Assembly (NCBI GenBank): GCA_964595055.1
Contig: CAZQOV010000025.1
Location: 1 to 27,713, forward strand
Reading direction: 5' to 3'
Source of the DNA: CAYRTD01 sp964595055
GTDB lineage: Bacteria > Bacteroidota > Bacteroidia > Bacteroidales > GCA-2748055
DNA length: 27,713 nucleotides
Shown here: piece after piece, positions 8,402-16,627 of the stretch
Numbering within the stretch: the stretch's first letter is position 1
How the letters are laid out: every line of letters starts with the position of its first letter
Position numbers and translations under genes: made by a program
The notes under the pieces: model-generated
What the model was told of the DNA's origin: nothing
What the model saw: only the letters and a program-made list of their open reading frames with translations
Database searches by the model: none

Positions 8402-8447
8402 GTAGTATCTAACTACGGATGTACAGGTATAGGGGAAAGAAAAAGTA

Positions 8448-9713
8448 TTACATATTGTAACTTGATTCTCCATGTTCATATACATCCAGTCCTTCCTCTT
8501 CAATGGTTCTGGATACACGAAGTCCGGTAACATATTTAAGTATGGAGAAAAGGATAAATCCTGTACCCATTGCCCAGCCGGCAACTGCAAGTACACCTAT
8601 TACCTGGGTTCCCAGCAAAGCGGCTCCTCCACCATACAGCAATCCCCCTTCGGTAGCAAAAATGCCTACCAAAATGGTTCCGGTAGCACCTGCCAGTCCA
8701 TGAACAGAAACTGCTCCCACAGGATCATCTATCTTCAAAATTTTATCGATAAAGCTTACGCCAAATACCAGAACCGTTCCCGAAATTACACCAATAGCAA
8801 TGGCTCCTCCGGGGGATACAATATTGCAGCCGGCTGTGATACCAACCAATCCTGCCAGTGCACCGTTCAAGGTAAGACTGAGGCCGGGTCGCTTATATTT
8901 TATCCATGTGATGAAAAGAGCAGTTAATGCACCTCCTGCTGCCGCCAGATTGGTGGTTACTGCAATATGTGCGATGGCACTGGCATTCTCCTCTCCGGCA
9001 GCTCCCAGCTGTGATCCAGGGTTAAATCCAAACCATCCAAACCACAGGATGAAAACACCAAGTGATCCCAATACCAGGTTATGACCAGGGATAGCCTTGG
9101 GTTTTCCATTGGTATCGTACTTGCCAATTCTTGGCCCCACAAGCCATGCCCCCATAAGGCCTACCCATGCCCCCACTGAATGTACTGCAGTGGAGCCGGC
9201 AAAATCGTGAAATGGAGTTTCCAGATTGGAAAGCCATCCTCCGCCCCAGATCCAATGCCCGGAAACAGGATAAATAAAGGCAGTAATAAACAGTGAAAAG
9301 ATCAGGTATGAGCCGAATTTGGTTCTTTCAGCCATTGCTCCCGAGACAATAGTGGCTGCGGTAGCGGCAAATACTGTCTGAAACAATAGACTCGCCTTAT
9401 CCGGAATACCATTGATCTCATCACTGCTATAAAATGGATCTATTCTCCCGATAAATCCCCCGATGTCTTCTCCATACATCAGGGTATATCCCAAAAACCA
9501 AAAAACGATGGATCCAATTGAAAAATCCGCAAAGTTTTTCATTAATATGTTTGCTGTGTTCTTCGAGCGTGTGAAACCCGACTCTACCATAGCAAATCCG
9601 GGCTGCATGAACATAACAAGAAAAGCTGCCAAAAGAACCCACATCGTATCTGTTGAAACGGTTAGTCCGCTAACCGCATCCGCAATAATAATGTATAATG
9701 ATTTTATTTCCAT
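8448..9713 (-). CDS. amt: ammonium transporter (Amt/MEP/Rh family)
   Basis: An inner-membrane channel that brings in ammonium. The 421-residue protein is of normal length and strongly hydrophobic, consistent with the family's 11 membrane helices; the N-terminus WVLLAAFLVMFMQPGFAMVESG is in part typical Amt. The twin pore histidines are present, in the contexts STAVHSVGAW and AVSVHGLAG. The last 30 residues are a charged cytoplasmic tail (SRTIEEEGLDVYEHGE), where P-II proteins act on such channels. It lies 19 nt downstream of the P-II gene and is the third gene of the operon with the TorF-like protein. Nitrogen control is expected, but no operator was identified. Confidence 0.96.
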   Translation of the reverse strand: MEIKSLYIIIADAVSGLTVSTDTMWVLLAAFLVMFMQPGFAMVESGFTRSKNTANILMKNFADFSIGSIVFWFLGYTLMYGEDIGGFIGRIDPFYSSDEINGIPDKASLLFQTVFAATAATIVSGAMAERTKFGSYLIFSLFITAFIYPVSGHWIWGGGWLSNLETPFHDFAGSTAVHSVGAWVGLMGAWLVGPRIGKYDTNGKPKAIPGHNLVLGSLGVFILWFGWFGFNPGSQLGAAGEENASAIAHIAVTTNLAAAGGALTALFITWIKYKRPGLSLTLNGALAGLVGITAGCNIVSPGGAIAIGVISGTVLVFGVSFIDKILKIDDPVGAVSVHGLAGATGTILVGIFATEGGLLYGGGAALLGTQVIGVLAVAGWAMGTGFILFSILKYVTGLRVSRTIEEEGLDVYEHGESSYNM

Positions 9714-9732
9714 GATCTCAGATTTTAATTAA

Positions 9733-10080
9733 TTATTCCTTGATGTAAAGAGCCTCATCTCCTTTTTCCTCAGTTCTTATCCGGTAGCTTTCAGTGATAT
9801 CGGAAACGAAGATCTTGCCATCGCCAATCTCACCCGTCTTTGCCGCCTGGATAATCGTCTGAATGGTAGGTTTGAGATTTATGTCCCTTACAATAATGGA
9901 AAGTAATAGCCTTTCAATGGAGCCAGTATCATAGGCTATGCCTCTGTAGACACGACTTTCGCGCGCTTTCCCCACGCCTCTTACTTCCCAGAAAGAAAAG
10001 AAGTCAATTCCTGCAGCATGAAGAGCTTCTTTGACCTCCTCAAATTTGGTCTTCCTGATTATAGCTTCAATTTTTTTCAT
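9733..10080 (-). CDS. glnK: nitrogen regulatory protein P-II (GlnB/GlnK family)
   Basis: A small signalling protein that binds ATP/ADP and 2-oxoglutarate and, when encoded next to amt, normally docks on the transporter to shut it. It has 115 residues, the normal size. The C-terminal signature TGEIGDGKIFV is intact. The T-loop is unusual: VYRGIAY keeps the tyrosine (Tyr50, equivalent to the uridylylated Tyr51 in enterics), but the residues after it (DTGSIERLLL) depart from the enteric MVDFLPK pattern. Whether the tyrosine is modified here is unknown. Pairing with amt points to GlnK rather than GlnB. The TorF-like gene lies 45 nt upstream. Confidence 0.94.
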   Translation of the reverse strand: MKKIEAIIRKTKFEEVKEALHAAGIDFFSFWEVRGVGKARESRVYRGIAYDTGSIERLLLSIIVRDINLKPTIQTIIQAAKTGEIGDGKIFVSDITESYRIRTEEKGDEALYIKE

Positions 10081-10125
10081 AGTGTAAAATTTTAATGCAC
10101 ATTATGTTAGATCTCCCGTTTTTGG

Positions 10126-10806
10126 TTAAAGTGAGAATCCAAATACCATATGTATTTGCTCAAGATCGGGATTAATTATTAAGGCTCCCGATACAGGCAG
10201 CGAGAAGCGCTCCGAAATCTCGATATCTTTAGAAGTGGATATACCGAAGTTGGTTAACATAAAATCACCATCGGAAGTGTAACTTTGATTTCCTGCACCG
10301 GTAAAAATTGAGAAATGCTCAAAAGAATAACCGGCTTCAAAATAGAGATCATCATTGGCATTCAGAAAATAGAAGGCTGAAATATAGAAATCACCTATTT
10401 CCTGACTCAGGCCCAGTTCGAAAGTGTGTGCATCAACATCAAAATATGACCTGTCGGTCAATGCACCGAATTCGGCAGCCGGAAAATAATAATCAGTAAT
10501 CAGTACGCTTAAGCCAAAATCGAAGGCATATCCGGCATAGAGATCTGCCTCGAGGTACGGACTGGCGCTAAGGGTATAGCTACCCCATGCTCCAATGCTG
10601 AAATTTCCGGCAGAATACTCAAGGGTAGGCTGAATGGCCGGAGCATTTCCAAAATCAAGTCCGCGCCATACATACCGACTTACAAAATCAGCTCCCACGC
10701 TAAACGGAGATTCTGATTCCTCTTGTGCAGACACCATCCCGATGCTTACACAAGAAATTAACAGAGCAAATAAGATTACTCTACCATTTTTTAAAGTTGC
10801 TTTCAT
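10126..10806 (-). CDS. TorF-like outer-membrane beta-barrel protein
   Basis: A 226-residue exported protein. A signal peptide ends near residue 27 (VSAQ-EESE). The mature part begins with a stretch containing DFVSRYVWRGLDFG, the opening pattern of TorF-family putative porins. The rest alternates polar and aromatic residues in short strands, and it ends with an aromatic/hydrophobic residue pair (FSL), as outer-membrane barrels do. It is the first gene of the operon with P-II and Amt, which suggests a role in entry of ammonium or another small nitrogen compound across the outer membrane. That role is inference; the family has no firmly established substrate. Confidence 0.75.
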   Translation of the reverse strand: MKATLKNGRVILFALLISCVSIGMVSAQEESESPFSVGADFVSRYVWRGLDFGNAPAIQPTLEYSAGNFSIGAWGSYTLSASPYLEADLYAGYAFDFGLSVLITDYYFPAAEFGALTDRSYFDVDAHTFELGLSQEIGDFYISAFYFLNANDDLYFEAGYSFEHFSIFTGAGNQSYTSDGDFMLTNFGISTSKDIEISERFSLPVSGALIINPDLEQIHMVFGFSL

Positions 10807-10845
10807 CTGTTAAAAAATTAGATTAATAAATAGGGGTTAACGCTA

Positions 10846-10875
10846 CAAAAGTATGTAAAAAATTTAATATGCAAT
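10846..10875 (-). promoter_or_regulatory. promoter of the TorF-PII-amt operon
   Basis: On the minus strand TACTTTTG (plus positions 10853-10846) fits TAnnTTTG. ATTG (10875-10872) is a partial -33 box with an 18-nt spacer. Transcription would start near 10838, about 30 nt before the start codon at 10806. Confidence 0.6.
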
Positions 10876-11178
10876 AAAAAAAGAGGGGGTAAAATTAAAT
10901 AAATATTAAAATATATTATGTATAAATAAAAAAATAGGGGGGGGGTGATAAAAAATATATAATATATTAAATTTTTTTGTTTTGATTTTATTGGAGTTGA
11001 CCGGAGGAGTAGGTTATCTTTACGTTGAGCACCGCCGGTTAATATCGGATATCCGGATATGCGGATCCACCGTTAAGGGATTGCCATATACATTTACATT
11101 AGCCAATGCAATTGAAGGATTTAAAAAATGACGGGTGTGAATCCAATCTAAAAGGAGGGATGAATTCGTCAGAAATAC
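10876..11178. other. divergent intergenic region with poly-G tract and repeats
   Basis: No gene is seen. The left part is extremely A+T rich, with a run of five G (10885-10889) and a run of nine G (10937-10945). The right part is of normal composition. It has a perfect 12-bp palindrome ATATCCGGATAT (11049-11060) inside three 8-nt direct repeats of the form NCGGATAT (11045-11068, the last one ending CC). It also has an 8-bp inverted repeat 10997-11004/11035-11042. The palindrome could be an operator for the carbamoyltransferase gene, but no regulator is known. Confidence 0.5.
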
Positions 11179-11186
11179 TATATTTG
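11179..11186 (+). promoter_or_regulatory. probable -7 box for the carbamoyltransferase gene
   Basis: TATATTTG matches TAnnTTTG exactly and lies 17 nt before the start codon. No clear TTTG -33 element is present at the expected distance, so the assignment rests on the -7 box alone. Confidence 0.45.
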
Positions 11187-11203
11187 CTTTTTTACTGCTT
11201 AAA

Positions 11204-13075
11204 ATGAAAATTCTCGGAATATCTGCTTTTTATCATGATGCTGCTGCCGGCCTGGTAATTGATGGAGAGATTATCGCTGCTGCCCAGGAAGAAAGGTTTA
11301 GCCGCAAAAAGCACGATCCTTCTTTTCCTTCCCAGTCCATTAAATATTGCCTCGATTTTGCCGGCATGGATCTATCCGAACTTGATGCAATCGTTTTTTA
11401 TGATAAGCCCTTTTTGAAGTTTGAGCGTTTACTCGAAACATATTACAATTTTATACCTAAGGGTATCGCCTCATTTGTTACTTCTATACCAATATGGATA
11501 AGAGAAAAACTCTTTCTTAAAAATCTTATAAGAAATGAATTAAAAAAAATTGGAAATAATCATTTTCCTGCACAGAAACTTTTATTTCCAGAACACCATC
11601 TTTCTCATGCTGCCAGTGCATTTTTTGCTTCTCCTTTCTCTGAAGCCCTTGTTTTGACTATAGATGGAGTAGGTGAGTGGTCTACTGCCTCAATATCCCT
11701 GGCAAAGGGAAATGAAATCAAGATTTTGAAGGAGCTTCGTTTTCCACATTCTGTAGGGCTTCTTTATTCTGAATTTACCTATTATCTTGGTTTCAGTGTT
11801 AATTCGGGGGAGTATAAGCTAATGTGCCTTGCTCCCTATGGCATTCCTCATTCCGAAGAGGTCAGAAAATTTGAGGAAAGTATTCGTAGTCATCTCATTG
11901 ACCTTAAAGAAGATGGATCTTTATGGTTGAATAAGAATTATTTTTCTTATGCTACCGGGCTTCGCATGTTGCCCGATAAGAAATGGGAGAAACTATTTGG
12001 TTTTCCTCGTAGAAAACCAGACGATAAAACGGAACAGCACCATTGCAACCTGGCTTATGCCATACAAAAGCTTACGGAAGAGATCATGGAAAAAATGGTA
12101 TTACATGGATTCCAGCTTACAGAGGGAAAACTTGTCAAGCGGAATCTATGCATGGCCGGAGGGGTTGCACTCAATTGCGTGGCTAACGGCAGGCTTGTGA
12201 AAAAGGGAGTTGTGGATGATATATTTATTCAACCTGCCGCCGGAGATGCTGGTGGTGCAGTGGGTGCTGCACTTGCTGCTGAATTTATCTTTTTTCATAA
12301 AAAAAGGAAGGTTTCGGCAACTAAAGATTTGATGAAAGGGGCTCTGCTGGGACCTTCATTTAGCGAGAAAGAGATTCTGAGAATGATTCGAAAATATTCT
12401 GCAAAGGGGGAAAAGATTTCTGATTATAATGCTTTATGCATTAAAACTGCTGGTTTGATCGCCAAAGGAAACGTGATAGGATGGTTTCGGGGTAGGATGG
12501 AATTTGGACCCAGGGCACTGGGGAACCGGTCCATTCTCGGCGACGCCAGAAACCCCGATATGCAAAAAAAGCTAAACCTGAAAATTAAATACAGGGAAAG
12601 CTTCAGACCCTTTGCTCCCGCAGTTCTGGCTGAAGATGTAGCTGATTTCTTTGAACCTGCCGTAACTTCACCCTATATGCTCCTGGTAGCGGATGTTTGT
12701 ACCAAACACAGGAAAAGCCTTCCGGTTAATTATTATGATTTGCCCCTTATGGAACGTTTGTATATTAAAAGGTCGGGTATTCCTGCTGTTACACACCTGG
12801 ATTTTTCAGCAAGATTACAAACGGTTCACCCGGAAATCAATCCGGATTTCTGGAAGCTTCTATCTGCGTTTAAAGAAAAAACCGGTTGTCCTGTAATGGT
12901 AAATACCAGTTTTAATGTAAGAGGAGAGCCTATTGTATGTTCTCCGGAAGACGCGTATATTTGTTTCATGCGAACAGAAATGGACGTTCTTGTTATTCAT
13001 GATTTTATATTTTACAAAGAAGACCAGCCAGAGTGGAAGGAGATAGGATGGAGAGAAAAAGTAGGAATGGATTGA
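11204..13075 (+). CDS. NodU/CmcH-family O-carbamoyltransferase
   Basis: Transfers a carbamoyl group from carbamoyl phosphate, via carbamoyl-AMP in studied members, to a hydroxyl of a sugar or natural product. The protein has 623 residues. The N-terminal kinase-fold (Kae1-like) domain starts with ILGISAFYHDAAAGL. It has the metal/substrate histidines His131, His132 and His135 (EHHLSH), the nucleotide loop GGVALN near residue 318, and GPRALGNRSILGD near residue 435. The C-terminal domain has the conserved NTSFN at 567-571. Two small membrane-protein genes typical of partners follow after a 377-nt gap. The acceptor cannot be told from sequence; no glycosyltransferase or antibiotic genes are adjacent. 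Confidence 0.92.
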   Translation: MKILGISAFYHDAAAGLVIDGEIIAAAQEERFSRKKHDPSFPSQSIKYCLDFAGMDLSELDAIVFYDKPFLKFERLLETYYNFIPKGIASFVTSIPIWIREKLFLKNLIRNELKKIGNNHFPAQKLLFPEHHLSHAASAFFASPFSEALVLTIDGVGEWSTASISLAKGNEIKILKELRFPHSVGLLYSEFTYYLGFSVNSGEYKLMCLAPYGIPHSEEVRKFEESIRSHLIDLKEDGSLWLNKNYFSYATGLRMLPDKKWEKLFGFPRRKPDDKTEQHHCNLAYAIQKLTEEIMEKMVLHGFQLTEGKLVKRNLCMAGGVALNCVANGRLVKKGVVDDIFIQPAAGDAGGAVGAALAAEFIFFHKKRKVSATKDLMKGALLGPSFSEKEILRMIRKYSAKGEKISDYNALCIKTAGLIAKGNVIGWFRGRMEFGPRALGNRSILGDARNPDMQKKLNLKIKYRESFRPFAPAVLAEDVADFFEPAVTSPYMLLVADVCTKHRKSLPVNYYDLPLMERLYIKRSGIPAVTHLDFSARLQTVHPEINPDFWKLLSAFKEKTGCPVMVNTSFNVRGEPIVCSPEDAYICFMRTEMDVLVIHDFIFYKEDQPEWKEIGWREKVGMD

Positions 13076-13452
13076 GGGTATCTGCGGTAACAGCTTAAAC
13101 TTGCCATTGACCTGCCTGCTATCTGGATAACTGACATTTTGTGAGAACTCGAAAGATGAAGTATAAGAATTAAACAGGAAATAGATCGAAAACAGTCAAT
13201 CTGCAGAACCAAATACAATCAGTGGAATAAATAAATAAAACAAATATCAAAAAGAGATGGAAATGAGGAAAAGGTTGTGAGTTAGAGAAGAAAAGGAAAA
13301 AGAAAATGGTAAAAAACAATTGGCTATTAATTACAAAAACAAATATTCTCACATGAAAATCCTGGTAAAGTCCGGCCCCTTTTCTTCACTGATTTATATG
13401 AGACCCCCACACTCCCCAATTCCCATTTCATTCTTAACCATATTTTTATAAA
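13076..13452. other. gap between carbamoyltransferase and the small membrane genes
   Basis: No coding frame is supported. The plus strand at about 13238-13315 is strongly purine-rich. No clear terminator or TAnnTTTG promoter was found, so whether the downstream pair is co-transcribed with the carbamoyltransferase is open. Confidence 0.4.
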
Positions 13453-13602
13453 ATGGAATTTATAAAAGACCTTTGGCAGTTTATTAAGCAAAGAAAAAAA
13501 TGGTGGTTAATTCCCATTATTCTTTTTCTTATCATAATTGGCGTTTTATTGGTATTTGGTGGTAATTCTGCGGTTGCCCCTTTTATTTATACACTTTTTT
13601 AA
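13453..13602 (+). CDS. DUF5989 (SxtK-like) small membrane protein
   Basis: A 49-residue protein with a short charged N-terminus (MEFIKDLWQFIKQRKKWW), one hydrophobic helix at about residues 19-35, and the ending SAVAPFIYTLF that marks the DUF5989 family. Proteins of this family are regularly encoded beside NodU-type carbamoyltransferases; SxtK of the saxitoxin cluster is of this kind. Function is unknown. The TAA stop is 3 nt before the start of the SxtJ-like gene, so the two are surely translated from one message. Confidence 0.82.
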   Translation: MEFIKDLWQFIKQRKKWWLIPIILFLIIIGVLLVFGGNSAVAPFIYTLF

Positions 13603-13605
13603 TTT

Positions 13606-13971
13606 ATGGAAAGGCTGAAGCATAAAGATACTATCATCGTAATTGCTGCGGGGTTTTTGGTATTGTTTATGATTTTTGATAAGAGGCATGAATGGATGCT
13701 CCATGTAAGCCTTGGAATCCTGTTCCTGAGTTTTCTCTCCCCACTGTTTTCCCGGTACATTCATACCGCCTGGTTCTGGATTGCTGAAAAGCTTGGATTT
13801 GTGGTATCCAGAATCGTGCTGGGTCTGACTTTTCTTCTTATTCTCTTGCCTGTTGCAGCATTATCAAAGTTATTCCGCAAAGATTTCATGATGTTGAAAA
13901 AGAGAGATAAAAGTTATTATCACGACAGAAACCATGTATTTTCTCCTGATGATATGAAGAATCCATGGTAA
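13606..13971 (+). CDS. SxtJ-family membrane protein
   Basis: A 121-residue protein with three likely membrane segments (about residues 8-25, 30-48 and 82-103). Its basic tail ends with KRDKSYYHDRNHVFSPDDMKNPW in part, and an aromatic-rich S-Y-Y followed by a final N-P-W is typical of the SxtJ family. Members accompany carbamoyltransferases in polysaccharide and saxitoxin gene sets, and may anchor the enzyme or hand on its substrate at the membrane; this role is not proven. It ends 37 nt before the 3' end of the convergent kinase gene. Confidence 0.78.
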   Translation: MERLKHKDTIIVIAAGFLVLFMIFDKRHEWMLHVSLGILFLSFLSPLFSRYIHTAWFWIAEKLGFVVSRIVLGLTFLLILLPVAALSKLFRKDFMMLKKRDKSYYHDRNHVFSPDDMKNPW

Positions 13972-14008
13972 TCGGGGACTCAACTGGTGTCGCTCCCTTG
14001 CTTTTGGC

Positions 14009-15487
14009 TTATGATAAGCTTGAGGTTTTTGATTTTAAATAATCAGCATACCTGGTTGTTAAACCTTTGTTCTCTTCACCTGGCTTATACCTTGTTCCTG
14101 GATAGGAATTTCCGATCATTTTCCTGCCTTCTTCAATGTTTTTAATGTATCCCATAGAAATCCCCTGTATCATAATATTGCCGAGTGTAGCTCCCTCAAC
14201 GGGTCCGGAAATGACCTCTTTCCGGCAGATGGTTGCAATTCGCTGATTGAGATAATCAGACTGACTTCCTCCACCGATCACATGGATTGTATCCAACTTA
14301 TTATGCGATAATTGTTCAAGTCTTTCAATATAGTATTTGAATGAGAAGCATAAACTGTCGTAGGCTATTTTTATGTAATCCTCATTTTTATCCGGTTGAG
14401 GCTGATCCGTTTTGGCAAAAAAGAGCTTAAAAGCCTCCTGCATATCATCAGGATTGTAAAAAAGGGGATCTTCAGGATTTATATATTGAACAGGGTCACT
14501 TCCCGATTCTGTCATTTTTTCCATTTCAGCATAGGTAATGTTTTCGGCAAGACTCCTTTTCAAACCTTGTATTATCCACAATCCTACAATATTTTTCAAG
14601 ATTCTGAAGGTGTTCCCATATCCGCGTTCATTGGTAAATCCTTCCTGAAATGCCTCTTCGGTAATCAAAGCTTGATCGGACTCAATCCCTACGATGCACC
14701 AGGTACCTGCCGACAAATAGGCAAAGTTCTTTGTTTTAGCCGGTATGGAAGCCACAACACAGGCAGTGTCATGACATCCCACCGCAATATTCTCTAATGA
14801 AGCTCTGGGTGCGACTTCAGGTTTTACTTTGCCCAATTTTTCTCCGGGAAGTACAATGGGGTTTAGCAATTTATCATCGAGACCCAGTTTATCCAGGATG
14901 AGCTTGTCCCATTCTTTACCATTAATGTGTAACATTTGTGAAGTGGAGGAAATGGTTTGTTCATTGGCTTTTTTTCCCGAAAGCAGATAATTTATATAGG
15001 AAGGAATGAACAGGATCTGTTGTGTTTTTTCTAAGTGTGCACTTCCTTTTTGGGATAGGAGCTGAAACAGAGTGTTAAAAATATAAAAGTTGATGCCGGT
15101 TCGTTTAAATGTCTCGAATTCAGATAATTCCGCCTTCCATTTCTCCATCATGCCTTCCGTCCGTTTATCCCGGTAGGCTACAGGCATATCAATCAGCATA
15201 CCGTTTTTATCAAGCAAGACATAATCCACACCCCATGAATCAACGCCAGCACTTGAAGGAACCGGGTCGGCTATAATCAGAGCTTTCTGTATTCCTTCCC
15301 GGATATTTTTAAATAATGTATCTATATCCCATCGTTCATGCCCGTTAAATTGAACGATTTCATTTGTTACACGATGAATTTCCTCATATTTAATGTTATT
15401 ATCGCTTAATGTTCCCAACATTATACGGACACTGCCTGCTCCCATATCAATGGCCAAACAGGTAGAGGTATTGGATTTTAGAGTCAT
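14009..15487 (-). CDS. rhaB: FGGY-family sugar kinase, rhamnulokinase-like
   Basis: A 492-residue cytoplasmic kinase of the FGGY family. The N-terminal half begins with AIDMGAGSVRIML and contains SWGVDYVLLD and YRDKRT, which are characteristic of L-rhamnulokinase. The C-terminal half has the ATP-site sequences YLSAGTWCIVG and IHVIGGGSQSDYLNQRIA. Phosphorylation of L-rhamnulose is the best guess. However, no rhamnose isomerase, aldolase or transporter is in the window, so another ketose is possible. The AraC-type regulator gene lies 128 nt upstream in the same direction and may control it. Confidence 0.82.
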   Translation of the reverse strand: MTLKSNTSTCLAIDMGAGSVRIMLGTLSDNNIKYEEIHRVTNEIVQFNGHERWDIDTLFKNIREGIQKALIIADPVPSSAGVDSWGVDYVLLDKNGMLIDMPVAYRDKRTEGMMEKWKAELSEFETFKRTGINFYIFNTLFQLLSQKGSAHLEKTQQILFIPSYINYLLSGKKANEQTISSTSQMLHINGKEWDKLILDKLGLDDKLLNPIVLPGEKLGKVKPEVAPRASLENIAVGCHDTACVVASIPAKTKNFAYLSAGTWCIVGIESDQALITEEAFQEGFTNERGYGNTFRILKNIVGLWIIQGLKRSLAENITYAEMEKMTESGSDPVQYINPEDPLFYNPDDMQEAFKLFFAKTDQPQPDKNEDYIKIAYDSLCFSFKYYIERLEQLSHNKLDTIHVIGGGSQSDYLNQRIATICRKEVISGPVEGATLGNIMIQGISMGYIKNIEEGRKMIGNSYPGTRYKPGEENKGLTTRYADYLKSKTSSLS

Positions 15488-15615
15488 ACGGTTTGTTTTT
15501 TACATGACCAAAATATTATACTAAACTGTAACTGAAAATGAAAAACTCCTGTTATTTTGTATCTGATTGAAACAAATATTAGCGGTAAGAATATCCGAAA
15601 AACTGCTCGTAAATC

Positions 15616-16530
15616 CTAAATGCTGAATTCTTTTCGGTATTTTGCCGGAGAAACACCGGTTACCTGTTTGAAGATCTTACTGAAGTGATAGCGATCTGAG
15701 AACCCAGTTTTTTCCGCCACCTGCTCAATGGAATTTTGAGAATGATCCAGCAAGGTACAGGCTTTATCAATCCGCTTCTTTTTAACAAATTTTTGAGGGC
15801 TTACTCCGACCTCCAGTCTGAAGAGCCGATTAAATGCATTGGTGGCAAAATTGGCTTTTTCCGCCAGACATCCATTTGATAAATCCTCATTCAGGTGGGT
15901 TTCTATATAAGAAAGTACTTTCAGAATCCGTTCGTTTTTTGATATTAATTCCCATTCTTTTTCGGGGATGGTTGATAGCAGGTCAAGGATTAGCGATCGA
16001 ATATTCAGTGCAGTAAAAAAATCAAACTTACGATGGTCGGTTATTAATGAACGAATGATAATTGTCAGTTTCTCAAACCAGTGATTTGAAATTTCCAGTT
16101 CAATTACCTGTGGTTGAAAATTATCATAGGGTATTCCAATATTAAAATGGATAAATAAGTGAGGGATAGCATTGTTTTCGATTCGGTTTTTCTCATCCTT
16201 TACACTGGCAATTCGCCCTCCTTCAAGTGAAAACCCGAAATCAGGAATCGGATGATCAAGTATTCTTGTTGAATAAGAAGTGTTGGGGGCAATCATAACG
16301 ATTTTCTTTTCATCTAATTTTGTTTCCTGTTTGTTATGGTAGATACTTGCTCCAGGTAATGCATTCCAATAAATTCTCCAGTATGGATAAGATAATTCAC
16401 TGAATTCCCATTTTTTCAACCACCAGTACCGACAGCATAAAAGCTGGAGATTGAACTGTGGGAAGTGCTGTAATACATCGGATGGATCACCTTTATCGGG
16501 CAGTTTGTATAACATAAGGTAAATATACAA
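15616..16530 (-). CDS. AraC-family transcriptional regulator
   Basis: A 304-residue protein with a C-terminal AraC DNA-binding domain of two helix-turn-helix units (about residues 205-302). The second unit has the family pattern IEQVAEKTGFSDRYHFSKIF followed by GVSPAKYRK. The N-terminal half (with PYWRIYWNALPGASI) is of the cupin-like sugar-sensing type. An in-frame ATG 15 nt downstream (16515) is an equally good start. It lies between the rhamnulokinase-like and dehydrogenase genes on the same strand and probably regulates one or both in response to a sugar; no operator was identified. Confidence 0.88.
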   Translation of the reverse strand: MYIYLMLYKLPDKGDPSDVLQHFPQFNLQLLCCRYWWLKKWEFSELSYPYWRIYWNALPGASIYHNKQETKLDEKKIVMIAPNTSYSTRILDHPIPDFGFSLEGGRIASVKDEKNRIENNAIPHLFIHFNIGIPYDNFQPQVIELEISNHWFEKLTIIIRSLITDHRKFDFFTALNIRSLILDLLSTIPEKEWELISKNERILKVLSYIETHLNEDLSNGCLAEKANFATNAFNRLFRLEVGVSPQKFVKKKRIDKACTLLDHSQNSIEQVAEKTGFSDRYHFSKIFKQVTGVSPAKYRKEFSI

Positions 16531-16627
16531 TTATTTCAAACTGACACAAAATTTGATAAAATGAACAATTCGATGAGAGGGTATAATATACAGTAAAAAT
16601 AAATTATATTGGTGTTGAGTTTACTTT

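Noticed and set aside
8472..9084. Plus-strand frames of 94-151 codons opposite amt
   Set aside because: They lie antisense to a clearly functional transporter gene and have the low-complexity composition of shadow frames.
13170..13352. Minus-strand 60-codon frame rich in Phe
   Set aside because: Its composition merely reflects the purine-rich plus strand; no start context or family features.
14006..14030. Terminator between the SxtJ-like and kinase genes
   Set aside because: GCTTA-TGA-TAAGC is only a 5-bp stem without a proper T run directly after it, and it overlaps the kinase gene's 3' end.
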